Both the position numbers and the translations under genes were made by a program. A stretch of DNA of 57,677 nucleotides from Hydrogenophaga sp. (GTDB taxonomy: Bacteria > Pseudomonadota > Gammaproteobacteria > Burkholderiales > Burkholderiaceae_C): NCBI RefSeq assembly GCF_030656115.1, contig NZ_JAUSOO010000034.1, positions 1 to 57,677 of the forward strand, read 5' to 3'. Below the pieces are notes generated by a model. It was given only the letters and a program-made list of their open reading frames with translations, had not been told where the DNA came from and made no database searches. Of the stretch, positions 18,017-26,168 are shown piece by piece. Within the stretch, counting starts at the first letter, position 1. Each line of letters opens with the position of its first letter.

Positions 18017-18048
18017 CAAAGGCTCAAAGGCTCAAAGGCTCAAAGGCT
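18017..18048. repeat. four tandem copies of an 8-bp unit at the neuA stop
   Basis: CAAAGGCT is repeated four times without interruption. The outermost unit supplies the last codons and TGA of the minus-strand cytidylyltransferase gene; the rest lie in the 90-bp gap before the SDR gene. Losing or gaining units leaves the stop codon in place, so it looks like a neutral microsatellite rather than a phase switch. Confidence 0.85.
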
Positions 18049-18738
18049 CAGGCGCTTTTTCATCAGGTATTCGACCAGTTCAAAGTCGAATTCGCTGTCG
18101 ATATCGGGGCTTTTGGCGGTGCCGATGTCGTAGCCGTGGGTACGGCCCGAGAGCAGGCCGGTGCCGCGCCGCAGGTAGTCGGGCGAGAGCACGTAGATGG
18201 AGGCGACGTGCTCAAAAACCTTGGGGGCGTCCTGGCGGCGCACGATGGGTTTGGGGAGCTGCTTGCAGATGCGCTGGACGCCGTCCACCACTTCGAGCAT
18301 GTTGAAGTAGGGGTTTTTGCGGGCTTCGCAGACCGAAAACACAGCGTCCACGTCGGAAGCGCGGAACTGCGCAATGGCTTTTGAAATATCGTCCACATCA
18401 CGCAGTGGCGAGGTGCAATCCATATCCACAAACAGGTCGATGGTTTCGCCGTAATGGGCTTCGCACGCGGCCAGGGCGTGCTGCCAGACCTCCCATTTGC
18501 CGGCGGTGTCGCTGGCGAGTTCAGCGGGGCGCATGAAGGGGACTTCGGCGCCGTAGGCGCGGGCCACTTCGGCAATGGCCGGGCTGTCGGTGGAGATGAC
18601 AAGGCGGTCAATCTCGGGGCAGGCCAGGGCTTGTTCGATGGTCCAGGCAATCAACGGCTTGCCCAGCAAGGGCCGGATGTTTTTGTTGGCGACGCCTTTG
18701 GAGCCGCCTCGGGCACCGATCACGCAGGTGGTGTTCAT
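18040..18738 (-). CDS. neuA: CMP-nonulosonic acid synthetase (acylneuraminate cytidylyltransferase)
   Basis: A 232-residue cytidylyltransferase that activates the nine-carbon sugar with CTP. The nucleotide-binding N-terminus IGARGGSKGVANKNIRPLLGKPLIAW matches NeuA/PtmB/LegF. FVDMDCTSPLRDVDDISKAI carries the acidic and substrate-binding motifs, and SPDIDSEFDFELVEYL is the usual metal/dimer segment near the end. The length fits the short single-domain PtmB/LegF type rather than the fused E. coli NeuA. Its 3' end runs into the 8-bp tandem repeat. With NeuB and NeuC it gives a complete condense-and-activate module. Confidence 0.9.
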   Translation of the reverse strand: MNTTCVIGARGGSKGVANKNIRPLLGKPLIAWTIEQALACPEIDRLVISTDSPAIAEVARAYGAEVPFMRPAELASDTAGKWEVWQHALAACEAHYGETIDLFVDMDCTSPLRDVDDISKAIAQFRASDVDAVFSVCEARKNPYFNMLEVVDGVQRICKQLPKPIVRRQDAPKVFEHVASIYVLSPDYLRRGTGLLSGRTHGYDIGTAKSPDIDSEFDFELVEYLMKKRLSL

Positions 18739-18772
18739 GGGTGTATGTGTGGGGTTGGGGAATGTTCAGACG

Positions 18773-19750
18773 TCAATACGCAGCCGGGGACAAACTGCGC
18801 GGGTCCACATGGCGGCGCTCGTCGGAGGCGATGTGGCTGGCCAGGGCCAGGCGCAGCACGTCGATGGCATCCGGCAGGGGCGAGGCGGCGGGCAGCGTGG
18901 GATGTTGGATGCGTTCCAAAAAGTGCGCCATGTGCTGGCGGAACATGGTGTTGCGCTCAAAACCTTCGGGCACTTGGTGCACCAGCGCCGGTGCGGTGCC
19001 CGCGCGTTCGAGCCAAACGCTGCCTTTCACGTAGTCCCATATCAGCACGCCGTGGCGGCCCACCAGTTCCATGTCGCGGCCATAGCCGGGGCGCACATAG
19101 TCCAGATGCACCTGGGCCAGCACGCCCGAGGCCATGCGCAGGCCGATCTGGGCCACGGCCTCGGTTTCAATCTCCAGCGCGGGCACGGTGCGGGTCATGG
19201 CGGTCACATCAGCCACGGGACCGAGCAGCCAGTTCACCAGATCCAGTTCGTGAATGAGGTCAAAAATCACACCGCCGCCGGTGGCGCGGAAGGCGCCGTA
19301 GCCCAGGCGGTGGTCGGTGCCAGGCCGCCAGTCGGGCAGCCACTGACCCACCGAGGCGCGCGCGTGCATGATCTCGCCGAGCTCACCGCTTTGCAGGTAG
19401 GCATGCAGCCATTGCAGGTTGGGGTGAAAACGCAGCATGAAGCCGGCCTCGACCACCAGCGCCTGCTCGCGCACCAGGCGCAGCAGTTCGGCGCTGTGGT
19501 CCAGCGACACGGCCAGGGGTTTTTCGAGGAACAGGTGTTTGCCGTGCTGCGCGGCCATCAAGGCCACCGCCATGTGCTGATCGGTGCGGTTGGCCACCAC
19601 CACGGCGTCAATGTCGCTGGCCAAGGCGGCGGCCAGCTCGGGCGCAGCCTGTTGCCGGTAGCTGTAGGTCAGCACCTCGGCACCGAGTGCCAGCAGGTTG
19701 CCAATGTGACGTTTGCCAATGGAGCCCGTGCCGACGACAAGAATTTTCAT
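18773..19750 (-). CDS. Gfo/Idh/MocA-family oxidoreductase
   Basis: A 325-residue NAD(P)-dependent sugar dehydrogenase/reductase. The Rossmann motif is ILVVGTGSIGKRHIGNL; FLEKPLAVSLDH contains the family EKP motif (Lys involved in catalysis); GGGVIFDLIHELDLVNWLLG contains the conserved D-x-x-x-H. It is the first gene of the minus-strand operon, 96 bp from the divergently transcribed waaA. Similar enzymes accompany CMP-sugar synthetase genes in flagellin and LPS nonulosonate clusters. The substrate is unknown. Confidence 0.85.
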   Translation of the reverse strand: MKILVVGTGSIGKRHIGNLLALGAEVLTYSYRQQAAPELAAALASDIDAVVVANRTDQHMAVALMAAQHGKHLFLEKPLAVSLDHSAELLRLVREQALVVEAGFMLRFHPNLQWLHAYLQSGELGEIMHARASVGQWLPDWRPGTDHRLGYGAFRATGGGVIFDLIHELDLVNWLLGPVADVTAMTRTVPALEIETEAVAQIGLRMASGVLAQVHLDYVRPGYGRDMELVGRHGVLIWDYVKGSVWLERAGTAPALVHQVPEGFERNTMFRQHMAHFLERIQHPTLPAASPLPDAIDVLRLALASHIASDERRHVDPRSLSPAAY

Positions 19751-19846
19751 GGGTGGTGTGGAGAGATGGGGCGGCTACGGTCTGCGCATGCCCCGATGGC
19801 GCAACTGAGCCCGTTACTATACTTGTCACCGCCACCCGCACCGCCG

Positions 19847-21241
19847 ATGCCTCGCCACGCTTCCTCTGCCAGCCCCCCGACCTTCCCGCCCAGCGGGAAG
19901 CTGTCGCTGCTGATCACACTCTACGAACTGCTCTGGCATCTGCTGATGCCACTGGTGTTGCTGTTTTTGTGGCGCAGGGGAAAGCGCGAGCCGCTGTACC
20001 GCCAGTTCTGGAGCGAACGCTGGGGCCGCACGCGCACAGCGCTGGACCGTCCGCTGTGGGTGCATTCGGCGTCGATGGGTGAAATGCGCGGCGCGGCACC
20101 CTTGGTGCGGGCCTTGCTGGACGCGGGCTATCCGGTGCTGTTGACCACGCTCACGCCCGCCGGGCGCACCGCCGCGCACAGCCTGTTTGCCGCTGCCATG
20201 GCCGAGGGACGTGCGCAGGTGGCTTATGTGCCGTTTGAGCTGGGCTGGGCGGTGCGCCGGTTCATTCGGCAGGTGCGTCCGCGCGCAGCGCTGATGACCG
20301 AGATTGACACCTGGCCGGTGCTGCTGGCGACCATTCGCCGCCAGGGTGTGCCACTGGCCATGGCCAACGCGCAATACCCGAAAAAAAGCTTTGAACGTGA
20401 CCCCGGCTGGGGCGGTTTTCGCGCGGGCCTGTTTCAGGCCTACCCGTTGGTGTTGTGCAAGTCCGAAACGCACGCGCAGCGCTTTCGCGCGGTGGGCTGC
20501 CAGCGGGTGGTGATTGCCGGTGAAACCCGGTTTGACTTGCCAGTGTCACCACAGCAAATGGAAGCGGCACAGCGCCTGGTGGCCCAATGGCAACTGGCCA
20601 CAGGCGTTCCTGGTGGGCGGCCGGTGGTGTGTTTTGCCAGCGCCATCGTGGGGGAAGATGAGCAGTTTCTGCAGGCGTTCGCCCAAGTCAAGGCCGGGCT
20701 GCTGCAGGCTGGCAAACCCGATCCGCTGTTTGTGTATGTGCCGCGCAGCCCGCAGCGCTTTGATGCCGTGGCGCAGCTGTTTGAAACAGCGGGATTGCGT
20801 GTGGCACGGCGCAGCCGCGTGCTGGATGCGGGACTGTCGCCCACCACCGACGGACCCGATATGGGCACCATCGACGTGTTGTTGGGCGACTCGCTGGGCG
20901 AGATGTACTTTTACCTGGCGCTGTCGCAGGTGGTGGTGGTGGGTGGCTCGTTCGTGGACTCGGGTGCGCACAACATCATCGAACCGCTGGCCTTGAAGAA
21001 GCCGGTGATGGTGGGCCCGAGCATCTGGGGCATTGAATACCCGGGCGTGGAAGCCTTGGCCGCAGGTGTGCTGCAGCAGCACATGGACATTGACAGCCTG
21101 TCGGCAGCGCTGGTGCAGGTGCTCACCGATCCCGCAGCGTACGCAACCGCCATCGCCGGGGCCGAGGCTTTTTACGCCGAACATGGCGGCGCCACAGCCA
21201 AGCACATGGCGGTGCTGGTGCCGTGGCTGGAGCGCACATGA
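19847..21241 (+). CDS. waaA: 3-deoxy-D-manno-octulosonic acid (Kdo) transferase, copy 1
   Basis: A 464-residue inner-membrane glycosyltransferase that adds Kdo from CMP-Kdo to the lipid A precursor. After a short variable lead comes the N-terminal membrane anchor LITLYELLWHLLMPLVLLFLW. Next are the family motifs SERWGR, VHSASMGEMRGAAPL (with the conserved catalytic Glu), TTLTPAGRTA, LMTEIDTWPVLL, VPRSPQRFDAV, LLGDSLGEMYFYLAL and VGGSFVDSGAHNIIEP. The frame is open far upstream; the ATG at 19847 is chosen because the anchor follows it. A -10-like TATACT lies at 19818-19823. It is translationally coupled to a second WaaA-like gene. Confidence 0.92.
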   Translation: MPRHASSASPPTFPPSGKLSLLITLYELLWHLLMPLVLLFLWRRGKREPLYRQFWSERWGRTRTALDRPLWVHSASMGEMRGAAPLVRALLDAGYPVLLTTLTPAGRTAAHSLFAAAMAEGRAQVAYVPFELGWAVRRFIRQVRPRAALMTEIDTWPVLLATIRRQGVPLAMANAQYPKKSFERDPGWGGFRAGLFQAYPLVLCKSETHAQRFRAVGCQRVVIAGETRFDLPVSPQQMEAAQRLVAQWQLATGVPGGRPVVCFASAIVGEDEQFLQAFAQVKAGLLQAGKPDPLFVYVPRSPQRFDAVAQLFETAGLRVARRSRVLDAGLSPTTDGPDMGTIDVLLGDSLGEMYFYLALSQVVVVGGSFVDSGAHNIIEPLALKKPVMVGPSIWGIEYPGVEALAAGVLQQHMDIDSLSAALVQVLTDPAAYATAIAGAEAFYAEHGGATAKHMAVLVPWLERT

Positions 21242-22491
21242 AACAGCCCAAACCCCTGGCCCTGCGTGTGTATGGCGGGCTGGCGCGTGCGCTGGCGCCG
21301 GTGTGGCGCTGGGGCCTGCGCCGGCGCTTGCAGCGCGGCAAAGAAACCGAGGCCAGCATCCAGCAAAAACTGGGCTTGCACATGGCTGCGCGCCCGGCTG
21401 GGCCGCTGGTGTGGGGCCATGCCGTGGGCGTGGGCGAATCGATGGCGCTGGCGGGCTTGTTTGCGCGGCTGGCACCGCTGCGGCCCGAGCTGAACTTCCT
21501 CATCACCACCACCGCCCGCACCTCGGGCGATGCGCTGCGCCGCAACGGGCTGCCACCGCGTTGCCAGCACCAGTTTGCGCCGGTGGACACGCCCGAGGCC
21601 ACAGCGCGCTTTCTGGACCACTGGCAACCCGTGCTGGCGGTGTGGTGCGAAATGGATTTGTGGCCCGCGCTGATGGACGGCACCGACGAACGCCACATCC
21701 CGCGTGTGCTGGTGAACGCCCGGCTGTCTGCCGCGTCGCTGGCCAAACGCCGCTGGGGCCGGTGGATTTACCAGGCGCTGCTGCCCGGGTTTCGCCACAT
21801 TTTTTCGCAAAACACCGACACGGTGGATGCGCTGGTGAGCCTGGGTGCTGTGCGCGAGCGCACCAGCGTGAGCGGCACCATCAAATCGCTGTCGCCCGCG
21901 CTGGCTTGCGATGCGGACACGTTGAGCGCATGGCAGCAAGCATTGGGGTCACGCCCGGTGTGGCTGCTGGCCTCCAGCCATCCGGGGGAAGAAGCCCTGG
22001 CGCTGCAAGCCCATGCCTGGTTGCGAGAAGCACAGCCAGATGCCTTGCTGATCGTGGCGCCGCGCATACCCACGCGGGGTACGGAGGTTCGCACGCTGTG
22101 CGGCCCCGAGACACCGCTGCGCAGCGCCAACGCCCGCCTGCCCACGTCGGCCGGGGTGTATGTGGCCGACACGGTGGGCGAGATGGGCCTGTGGTACCGG
22201 CTGGCACCGGTGGCGCTGGTGGGCGGATCCATCGCAACAGTGGGCGGGCACAACCCGTTTGAGCCGCTGGCGCTGGGCTGCGCCGTGTTGCACGGGCCGA
22301 ACGTGTGGAACTTTGCCGAGAGCTACCAAAGCCTGGATGTGCAGGGGCTGAGCCAACCGGTGTCGGATGCGCAGCAACTGGCGGCGGCGGTGGCCCGCGC
22401 CTGGGCTGAGCCCACACCACGACAAGACCGCCGCCCTGCCGACGCGCAGGTGGACGCGATGCTGGCGCAATTGCAAGCCCATTTGAATTGA
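21238..22491 (+). CDS. Kdo-transferase family protein, divergent copy 2
   Basis: A 417-residue WaaA-family protein in tandem with the first. It keeps the motifs GHAVGVGESMALAGL (with the Glu), ITTTARTSGDAL, VWCEMDLWPALM, VNARLSAASLAK, LASSHPGEEALAL, VADTVGEMGLWY and VGGSIATVGGHNPFEPLAL. It clearly differs from copy 1: there is no evident N-terminal membrane anchor, and ASSHPGEE replaces FASAIVGEDE. The ATG at 21238 overlaps the copy 1 stop (ATGA); a GTG at 21223 is less likely. It may add a second Kdo or act on a different acceptor. It converges on the phosphomutase gene. Confidence 0.87.
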   Translation: MKQPKPLALRVYGGLARALAPVWRWGLRRRLQRGKETEASIQQKLGLHMAARPAGPLVWGHAVGVGESMALAGLFARLAPLRPELNFLITTTARTSGDALRRNGLPPRCQHQFAPVDTPEATARFLDHWQPVLAVWCEMDLWPALMDGTDERHIPRVLVNARLSAASLAKRRWGRWIYQALLPGFRHIFSQNTDTVDALVSLGAVRERTSVSGTIKSLSPALACDADTLSAWQQALGSRPVWLLASSHPGEEALALQAHAWLREAQPDALLIVAPRIPTRGTEVRTLCGPETPLRSANARLPTSAGVYVADTVGEMGLWYRLAPVALVGGSIATVGGHNPFEPLALGCAVLHGPNVWNFAESYQSLDVQGLSQPVSDAQQLAAAVARAWAEPTPRQDRRPADAQVDAMLAQLQAHLN

Positions 22492-22494
22492 CCG

Positions 22495-22569
22495 CACCGG
22501 CGCAGCCGGTGTGTTGGCGTCCCAAAACCACAACACCCGCACCACCGGGTCGGTCGTGCGGGTGTTGTG
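22495..22569. terminator. double hairpin between convergent waaA copy 2 and phosphomutase genes
   Basis: A 14-bp perfect stem (22529-22542 with 22556-22569, 13-nt loop) is followed on the minus strand by TTTT, so it should end transcription of the phosphomutase gene. A smaller CACCGGC/GCCGGTG hairpin (22495-22511, 3-nt loop) lies directly after the waaA copy 2 stop. Together they serve both convergent genes. Confidence 0.75.
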
Positions 22570-22585
22570 CGCCAGGGCTGTGCGT

Positions 22586-23968
22586 TCAGTGCGCGCTGGC
22601 GCCCACCACCGCATCGGGCTTGGCCTGCAGCAGCAGCGCCAGCATGGCGGCCTCAATGCGGTGCAGGGCCTCGGGCGTGTGGCCTTCAAAACGCAGCACC
22701 AGCACGGGGGTGGTGTTGGACGCACGGATCAGGCCAAAGCCGTCGGGCCAGTCCACGCGCACGCCGTCGATGGTGGAGATTTTAGCGGGCGCATCAAACT
22801 GGGCCAGCGCCACCAATTTCTCCACCACCGCGTGGGGCTCGCCCTCGGCGCAGGCCACGTTCAGCTCGGGCGTGCTGAAACTGGTGGGCAGGGCGTTGAG
22901 CATATCGCTCGCGTTGGGGCTGCGGCTCAGAATCTCCAGCAAACGGGCACCGGCGTAGGTGCCGTCGTCAAAACCAAACCAGCGCTCTTTGAAGAAAATG
23001 TGGCCGCTCATTTCGCCGCCGAGCGGGCTGTTGAGCTCTTTCATGCGTGCTTTGATGAGCGAATGCCCGGTCTTGTAGATGTGGGCCACGCCGCCGGCAG
23101 CCTCAATGGCCGGGGCCAGGCGCTGCGAGCACTTCACGTCAAAAATGATGTTGCCGCCGGGCACACGCGAGAGCACGTCTTGCGCAAACAGAATCATCTG
23201 GCGGTCGGGGTAAATGTTGTTGCCTTCTTTGGTGACAATGCCCAGGCGGTCGCCGTCGCCGTCAAAAGCCAAGCCCAGTTCGGCGTCGGTTTCGCGCAGG
23301 GTGCGCATCACGTCTTGCAGGTTTTCGGGCTTGCTGGGGTCGGGGTGGTGGTTGGGAAAGTTGCCATCCACTTCGCTGAACAGCTCAATCACCTCGCAAC
23401 CCAGGGCGCGGAACAGCGCCGGGGCCGAGGCACCGGCCACGCCGTTGCCGCAGTCCACCACGATTTTCATGGGGCGGGCCAGCTTCACATCGCCCACGAT
23501 GCGGTCGGTGTAGGCCTGGAGCACATCCACCTGGCGCACGCTGCCGCCGTCGGCCAGTTGGTGGCTTTCGGCCTCGATGATGCGGCGCAGTTCCTGGATG
23601 TCTTCGCCGTAAATGGCGCGGCCACCCAGCACCATCTTGAAGCCGTTGTAGTCTTTGGGGTTGTGGCTGCCGGTGACCTGGATGCCGCTGCTGCACAGCG
23701 TGTTGGCTGCGAAATAGGTCATGGGCGTGGTGGCCAGCCCCACATCAATCACCTCCACACCCGTGGCCACCAGACCGCGAATCAGGGCCGCCGACAAGGC
23801 CGGGCCGCTCAGGCGACCGTCGCGCCCCACCGCCACGGTGCGCTCGCCCTGGCGCATGGCCACGGTGCCAAAGGCCAGGCCCAGGGCCTCGGCCACGGCT
23901 TCGGTGAGCGTGCTCGGCACGATGCCGCGAATGTCATAGGCTTTGAAGATGGATGCGGCGACTTGCAT
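22586..23968 (-). CDS. algC: Phosphomannomutase/phosphoglucomutase
   Basis: A 460-residue alpha-D-phosphohexomutase that interconverts hexose 6- and 1-phosphates for nucleotide-sugar synthesis (GDP-mannose, UDP-glucose, LPS and exopolysaccharide precursors). The four-domain family order is visible: FKAYDIRGIVP, the phosphoserine loop QVTGSHNPKDYNGF (Ser101), the metal loop FDGDGDRLGIV, the sugar-specificity loop GGEMSGHIFF and the C-terminal phosphate-binding segment VDWPDGFGLIRASNTTPVLVLRFEG. The length matches AlgC/PMM-PGM. It stands alone beside the LPS genes, which fits supply of core sugars. Confidence 0.93.
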   Translation of the reverse strand: MQVAASIFKAYDIRGIVPSTLTEAVAEALGLAFGTVAMRQGERTVAVGRDGRLSGPALSAALIRGLVATGVEVIDVGLATTPMTYFAANTLCSSGIQVTGSHNPKDYNGFKMVLGGRAIYGEDIQELRRIIEAESHQLADGGSVRQVDVLQAYTDRIVGDVKLARPMKIVVDCGNGVAGASAPALFRALGCEVIELFSEVDGNFPNHHPDPSKPENLQDVMRTLRETDAELGLAFDGDGDRLGIVTKEGNNIYPDRQMILFAQDVLSRVPGGNIIFDVKCSQRLAPAIEAAGGVAHIYKTGHSLIKARMKELNSPLGGEMSGHIFFKERWFGFDDGTYAGARLLEILSRSPNASDMLNALPTSFSTPELNVACAEGEPHAVVEKLVALAQFDAPAKISTIDGVRVDWPDGFGLIRASNTTPVLVLRFEGHTPEALHRIEAAMLALLLQAKPDAVVGASAH

Positions 23969-24101
23969 GTGTGGGTTTCCCTAAAAGCGTTGAGTTGAAG
24001 AATTGTAGGCGGCACAGCTTGCAGTGCCTGGGCAGAAAAGCCCAGGGATCATGTCCGGAAATGGCCAGTCAGGGTGGCCGTACCGACATACCATCAGCCC
24101 C

Positions 24102-25649
24102 ATGAACCGCGCCACACCCCTCGACGACGATGCCCGCTACCGCGCGCTGTGCTCGCACGATGCGCGCTTTGACGGCCGCTTTTTCGTCGGCGTCACGTCC
24201 ACCGGCATTTACTGCCGCCCGGTGTGCCGCGTGCGCACGCCGCGGCGTGAAAACTGCCGTTTTTTCAACCATGCGGCGCAGGCCGAGCAAGCGGGGTTTC
24301 GGCCTTGCCTGCGCTGCCGCCCCGAGCTGGCGCCACTGGACCGCCATTGGTCCGCCGAAGACGCCGGTGCCATTCTGGCGTGCCAGGCCATGCGCCTGCT
24401 GGACGACCCGCAAAGCTGGAGCACCACCTGGGTCGATAGCACCGCCATCCGCCGGCTGTCAGAGCGCCTGGGCGTGAGCGACCGGCACCTGCGCCGCATT
24501 TTTGAGGCCCACATCGGGGTGTCACCCCAGCGGTATGTGCAAACCCGCAAACTGCTCAGCGCCAAACAATTGCTGGCCGACACCCGCTTGCCCGTGTCGC
24601 AGGTGGCGCAGGCCAGCGGTTTTGCCAGCTTGCGGCGCTTCAACGGGGCCATTCAGGCCCGCTACGGGCTCAGCCCCACGCAAATGCGACGCAGCCAGTC
24701 AGCGCCCAGCGGCCGTGAAGCCGAACACGCGGGCGCCACGGTGCACCTGTCGTGGCGCCCGCCCTACGACGCTGTCGCCATGCTCACGTTTCTGGCCCAG
24801 CGGCAACTGCCCGGGGTGGAATGGGTGCAACCCGAAGCGCTCCGCCTGCACCGCACCGTGCGGCTGGTGGTGGGCGGTGAAACGCACAGCGGTTGGTTGG
24901 TGGCGCAATTCGAGCCCGCTGCCCACCGGCTGGCGCTGCGCGTCAGCGACAGCCTGCACACGGTGCTGCCCAGCCTGATCTGGCGGGTGCGCGCGCTGTT
25001 GGACCTGGACGCCGACCCGCAGGCCATCAACGCGGTGCTGCACCCCCACTTTCCCACCGGCGACGGCTTGCGCGTGCCGGGCGGGCTGGACGGCTTTGAG
25101 CTGGCCGTGCGCGCGGTGCTGGGCCAGCAGGTCACGGTGGCGGCGGCACGCACCCTGGCCCAGCGGCTGGTGGAGCGCTGGGGTGAACCCCTTGTCACCC
25201 CGTTTGCCAGCCTGCACCGGTTGTTTCCGTCGGCCCACACCCTGGCCAGCGCCGATCCCCAGGCGCTGGGCGAACTGGGCATCGTGCGCCAGCGCCAAGC
25301 CGCCATCCAGGCGCTGGCCCGCGCCGTGGCCGACGGTGCGCTGAATCTGGACGGCCAGGCCGATCTGCCGTCAACGCTGCAGGCCTTGCAGGCCCTGCCG
25401 GGCATAGGCCCCTGGACAGCACAATACATTGCCTTGCGTGCCCTGCGCTGGCCCGACGCCTGGCCCACGGGCGACGTGGCGCTGCACCAGGCGCTGGGCC
25501 TGAACCACCGCCTGGGCACCGCCACCCAACGCCAGGCCAAGCGCCTGGCCAGTGCCTGGCAGCCCTGGCGCAGCTACGCGGTGCTGCGCGCCTGGGCCGG
25601 CACCTACCAGGCACCGTCCACCACCGATCCACTGAAAGACTCCCTATGA
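24102..25649 (+). CDS. Ada-AlkA fusion: methyl-sensing AraC activator plus 3-methyladenine DNA glycosylase
   Basis: A 515-residue fusion combining the sensor/activator of the adaptive response with a base-excision enzyme. Residues 1-80 are the Ada zinc domain with cysteines at 38, 42, 69 and 72, the same numbers as in E. coli Ada, where Cys38 accepts methyl groups from phosphotriesters. Residues about 95-200 are an AraC helix-turn-helix pair (IRRLSERLGVSDRHLRRIFEAHIGVSP). AlkA-N and HhH-GPD glycosylase domains follow, with LPGIGPWTAQYIALRAL and the catalytic Asp in WPTGDVAL. The ATG at 24102 gives this Cys numbering. It overlaps ogt by 4 bp, giving one repair operon. Confidence 0.93.
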   Translation: MNRATPLDDDARYRALCSHDARFDGRFFVGVTSTGIYCRPVCRVRTPRRENCRFFNHAAQAEQAGFRPCLRCRPELAPLDRHWSAEDAGAILACQAMRLLDDPQSWSTTWVDSTAIRRLSERLGVSDRHLRRIFEAHIGVSPQRYVQTRKLLSAKQLLADTRLPVSQVAQASGFASLRRFNGAIQARYGLSPTQMRRSQSAPSGREAEHAGATVHLSWRPPYDAVAMLTFLAQRQLPGVEWVQPEALRLHRTVRLVVGGETHSGWLVAQFEPAAHRLALRVSDSLHTVLPSLIWRVRALLDLDADPQAINAVLHPHFPTGDGLRVPGGLDGFELAVRAVLGQQVTVAAARTLAQRLVERWGEPLVTPFASLHRLFPSAHTLASADPQALGELGIVRQRQAAIQALARAVADGALNLDGQADLPSTLQALQALPGIGPWTAQYIALRALRWPDAWPTGDVALHQALGLNHRLGTATQRQAKRLASAWQPWRSYAVLRAWAGTYQAPSTTDPLKDSL

Positions 25650-26158
25650 AACACGGCCTGAACTGGGTCAAAACCACGGTGGATTCACCGCTGGGCCCCC
25701 TCTTGCTGGCCGCCAGCGCCCACGGGCTGGCCGGTGTCTGGTTCACCAACCAGCGCCACCTGCCGGCTGACAGCCTTGTCCAAAGCTGGCCCGCCGATGC
25801 CCGCCACCCGGTGCTGCAAGCCGCAGCGCAGCAGCTCACCCGCTATTGTGCTGGCAATTTGAACGCCTTCGACCTGCCGCTGGACCTCTCTGGCGGCACG
25901 CCCTTTCAGCAATCGGTCTGGCAGGCCTTGCTCAGCATCCCCGCCGGCCAGACGCGGCGCTACGGCGAACTGGCCAGCCAGATCGGACGCCCTGCCGCCG
26001 TGCGGGCCGTGGGCGCGGCCATTGGGCGCAACCCCTTGAGCATCGTGGTGCCCTGCCACCGGGTGGTCGGAGCAGACGGCTCGCTCACCGGCTATGCTGG
26101 CGGGCTTGACCGCAAGGCAGCCCTGCTCGAACGAGAGCGAAGCAGCGGCCCTTTATAG
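25646..26158 (+). CDS. ogt: Methylated-DNA--[protein]-cysteine S-methyltransferase
   Basis: A 170-residue suicide DNA-repair protein that moves methyl groups from O6-methylguanine to its own cysteine. The active site IVVPCHRVVGADG has the acceptor Cys at 137, preceded by the DNA-binding helix-turn-helix region TPFQQSVWQALLSIPAGQTRRYGELA and the arginine-finger region VRAVGAAIGRNPLSI. It overlaps the Ada-AlkA gene, supplying the second alkyltransfer activity that this fusion lacks compared with full-length Ada. Confidence 0.94.
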   Translation: MKHGLNWVKTTVDSPLGPLLLAASAHGLAGVWFTNQRHLPADSLVQSWPADARHPVLQAAAQQLTRYCAGNLNAFDLPLDLSGGTPFQQSVWQALLSIPAGQTRRYGELASQIGRPAAVRAVGAAIGRNPLSIVVPCHRVVGADGSLTGYAGGLDRKAALLERERSSGPL

Positions 26159-26168
26159 ACCCACCCCC

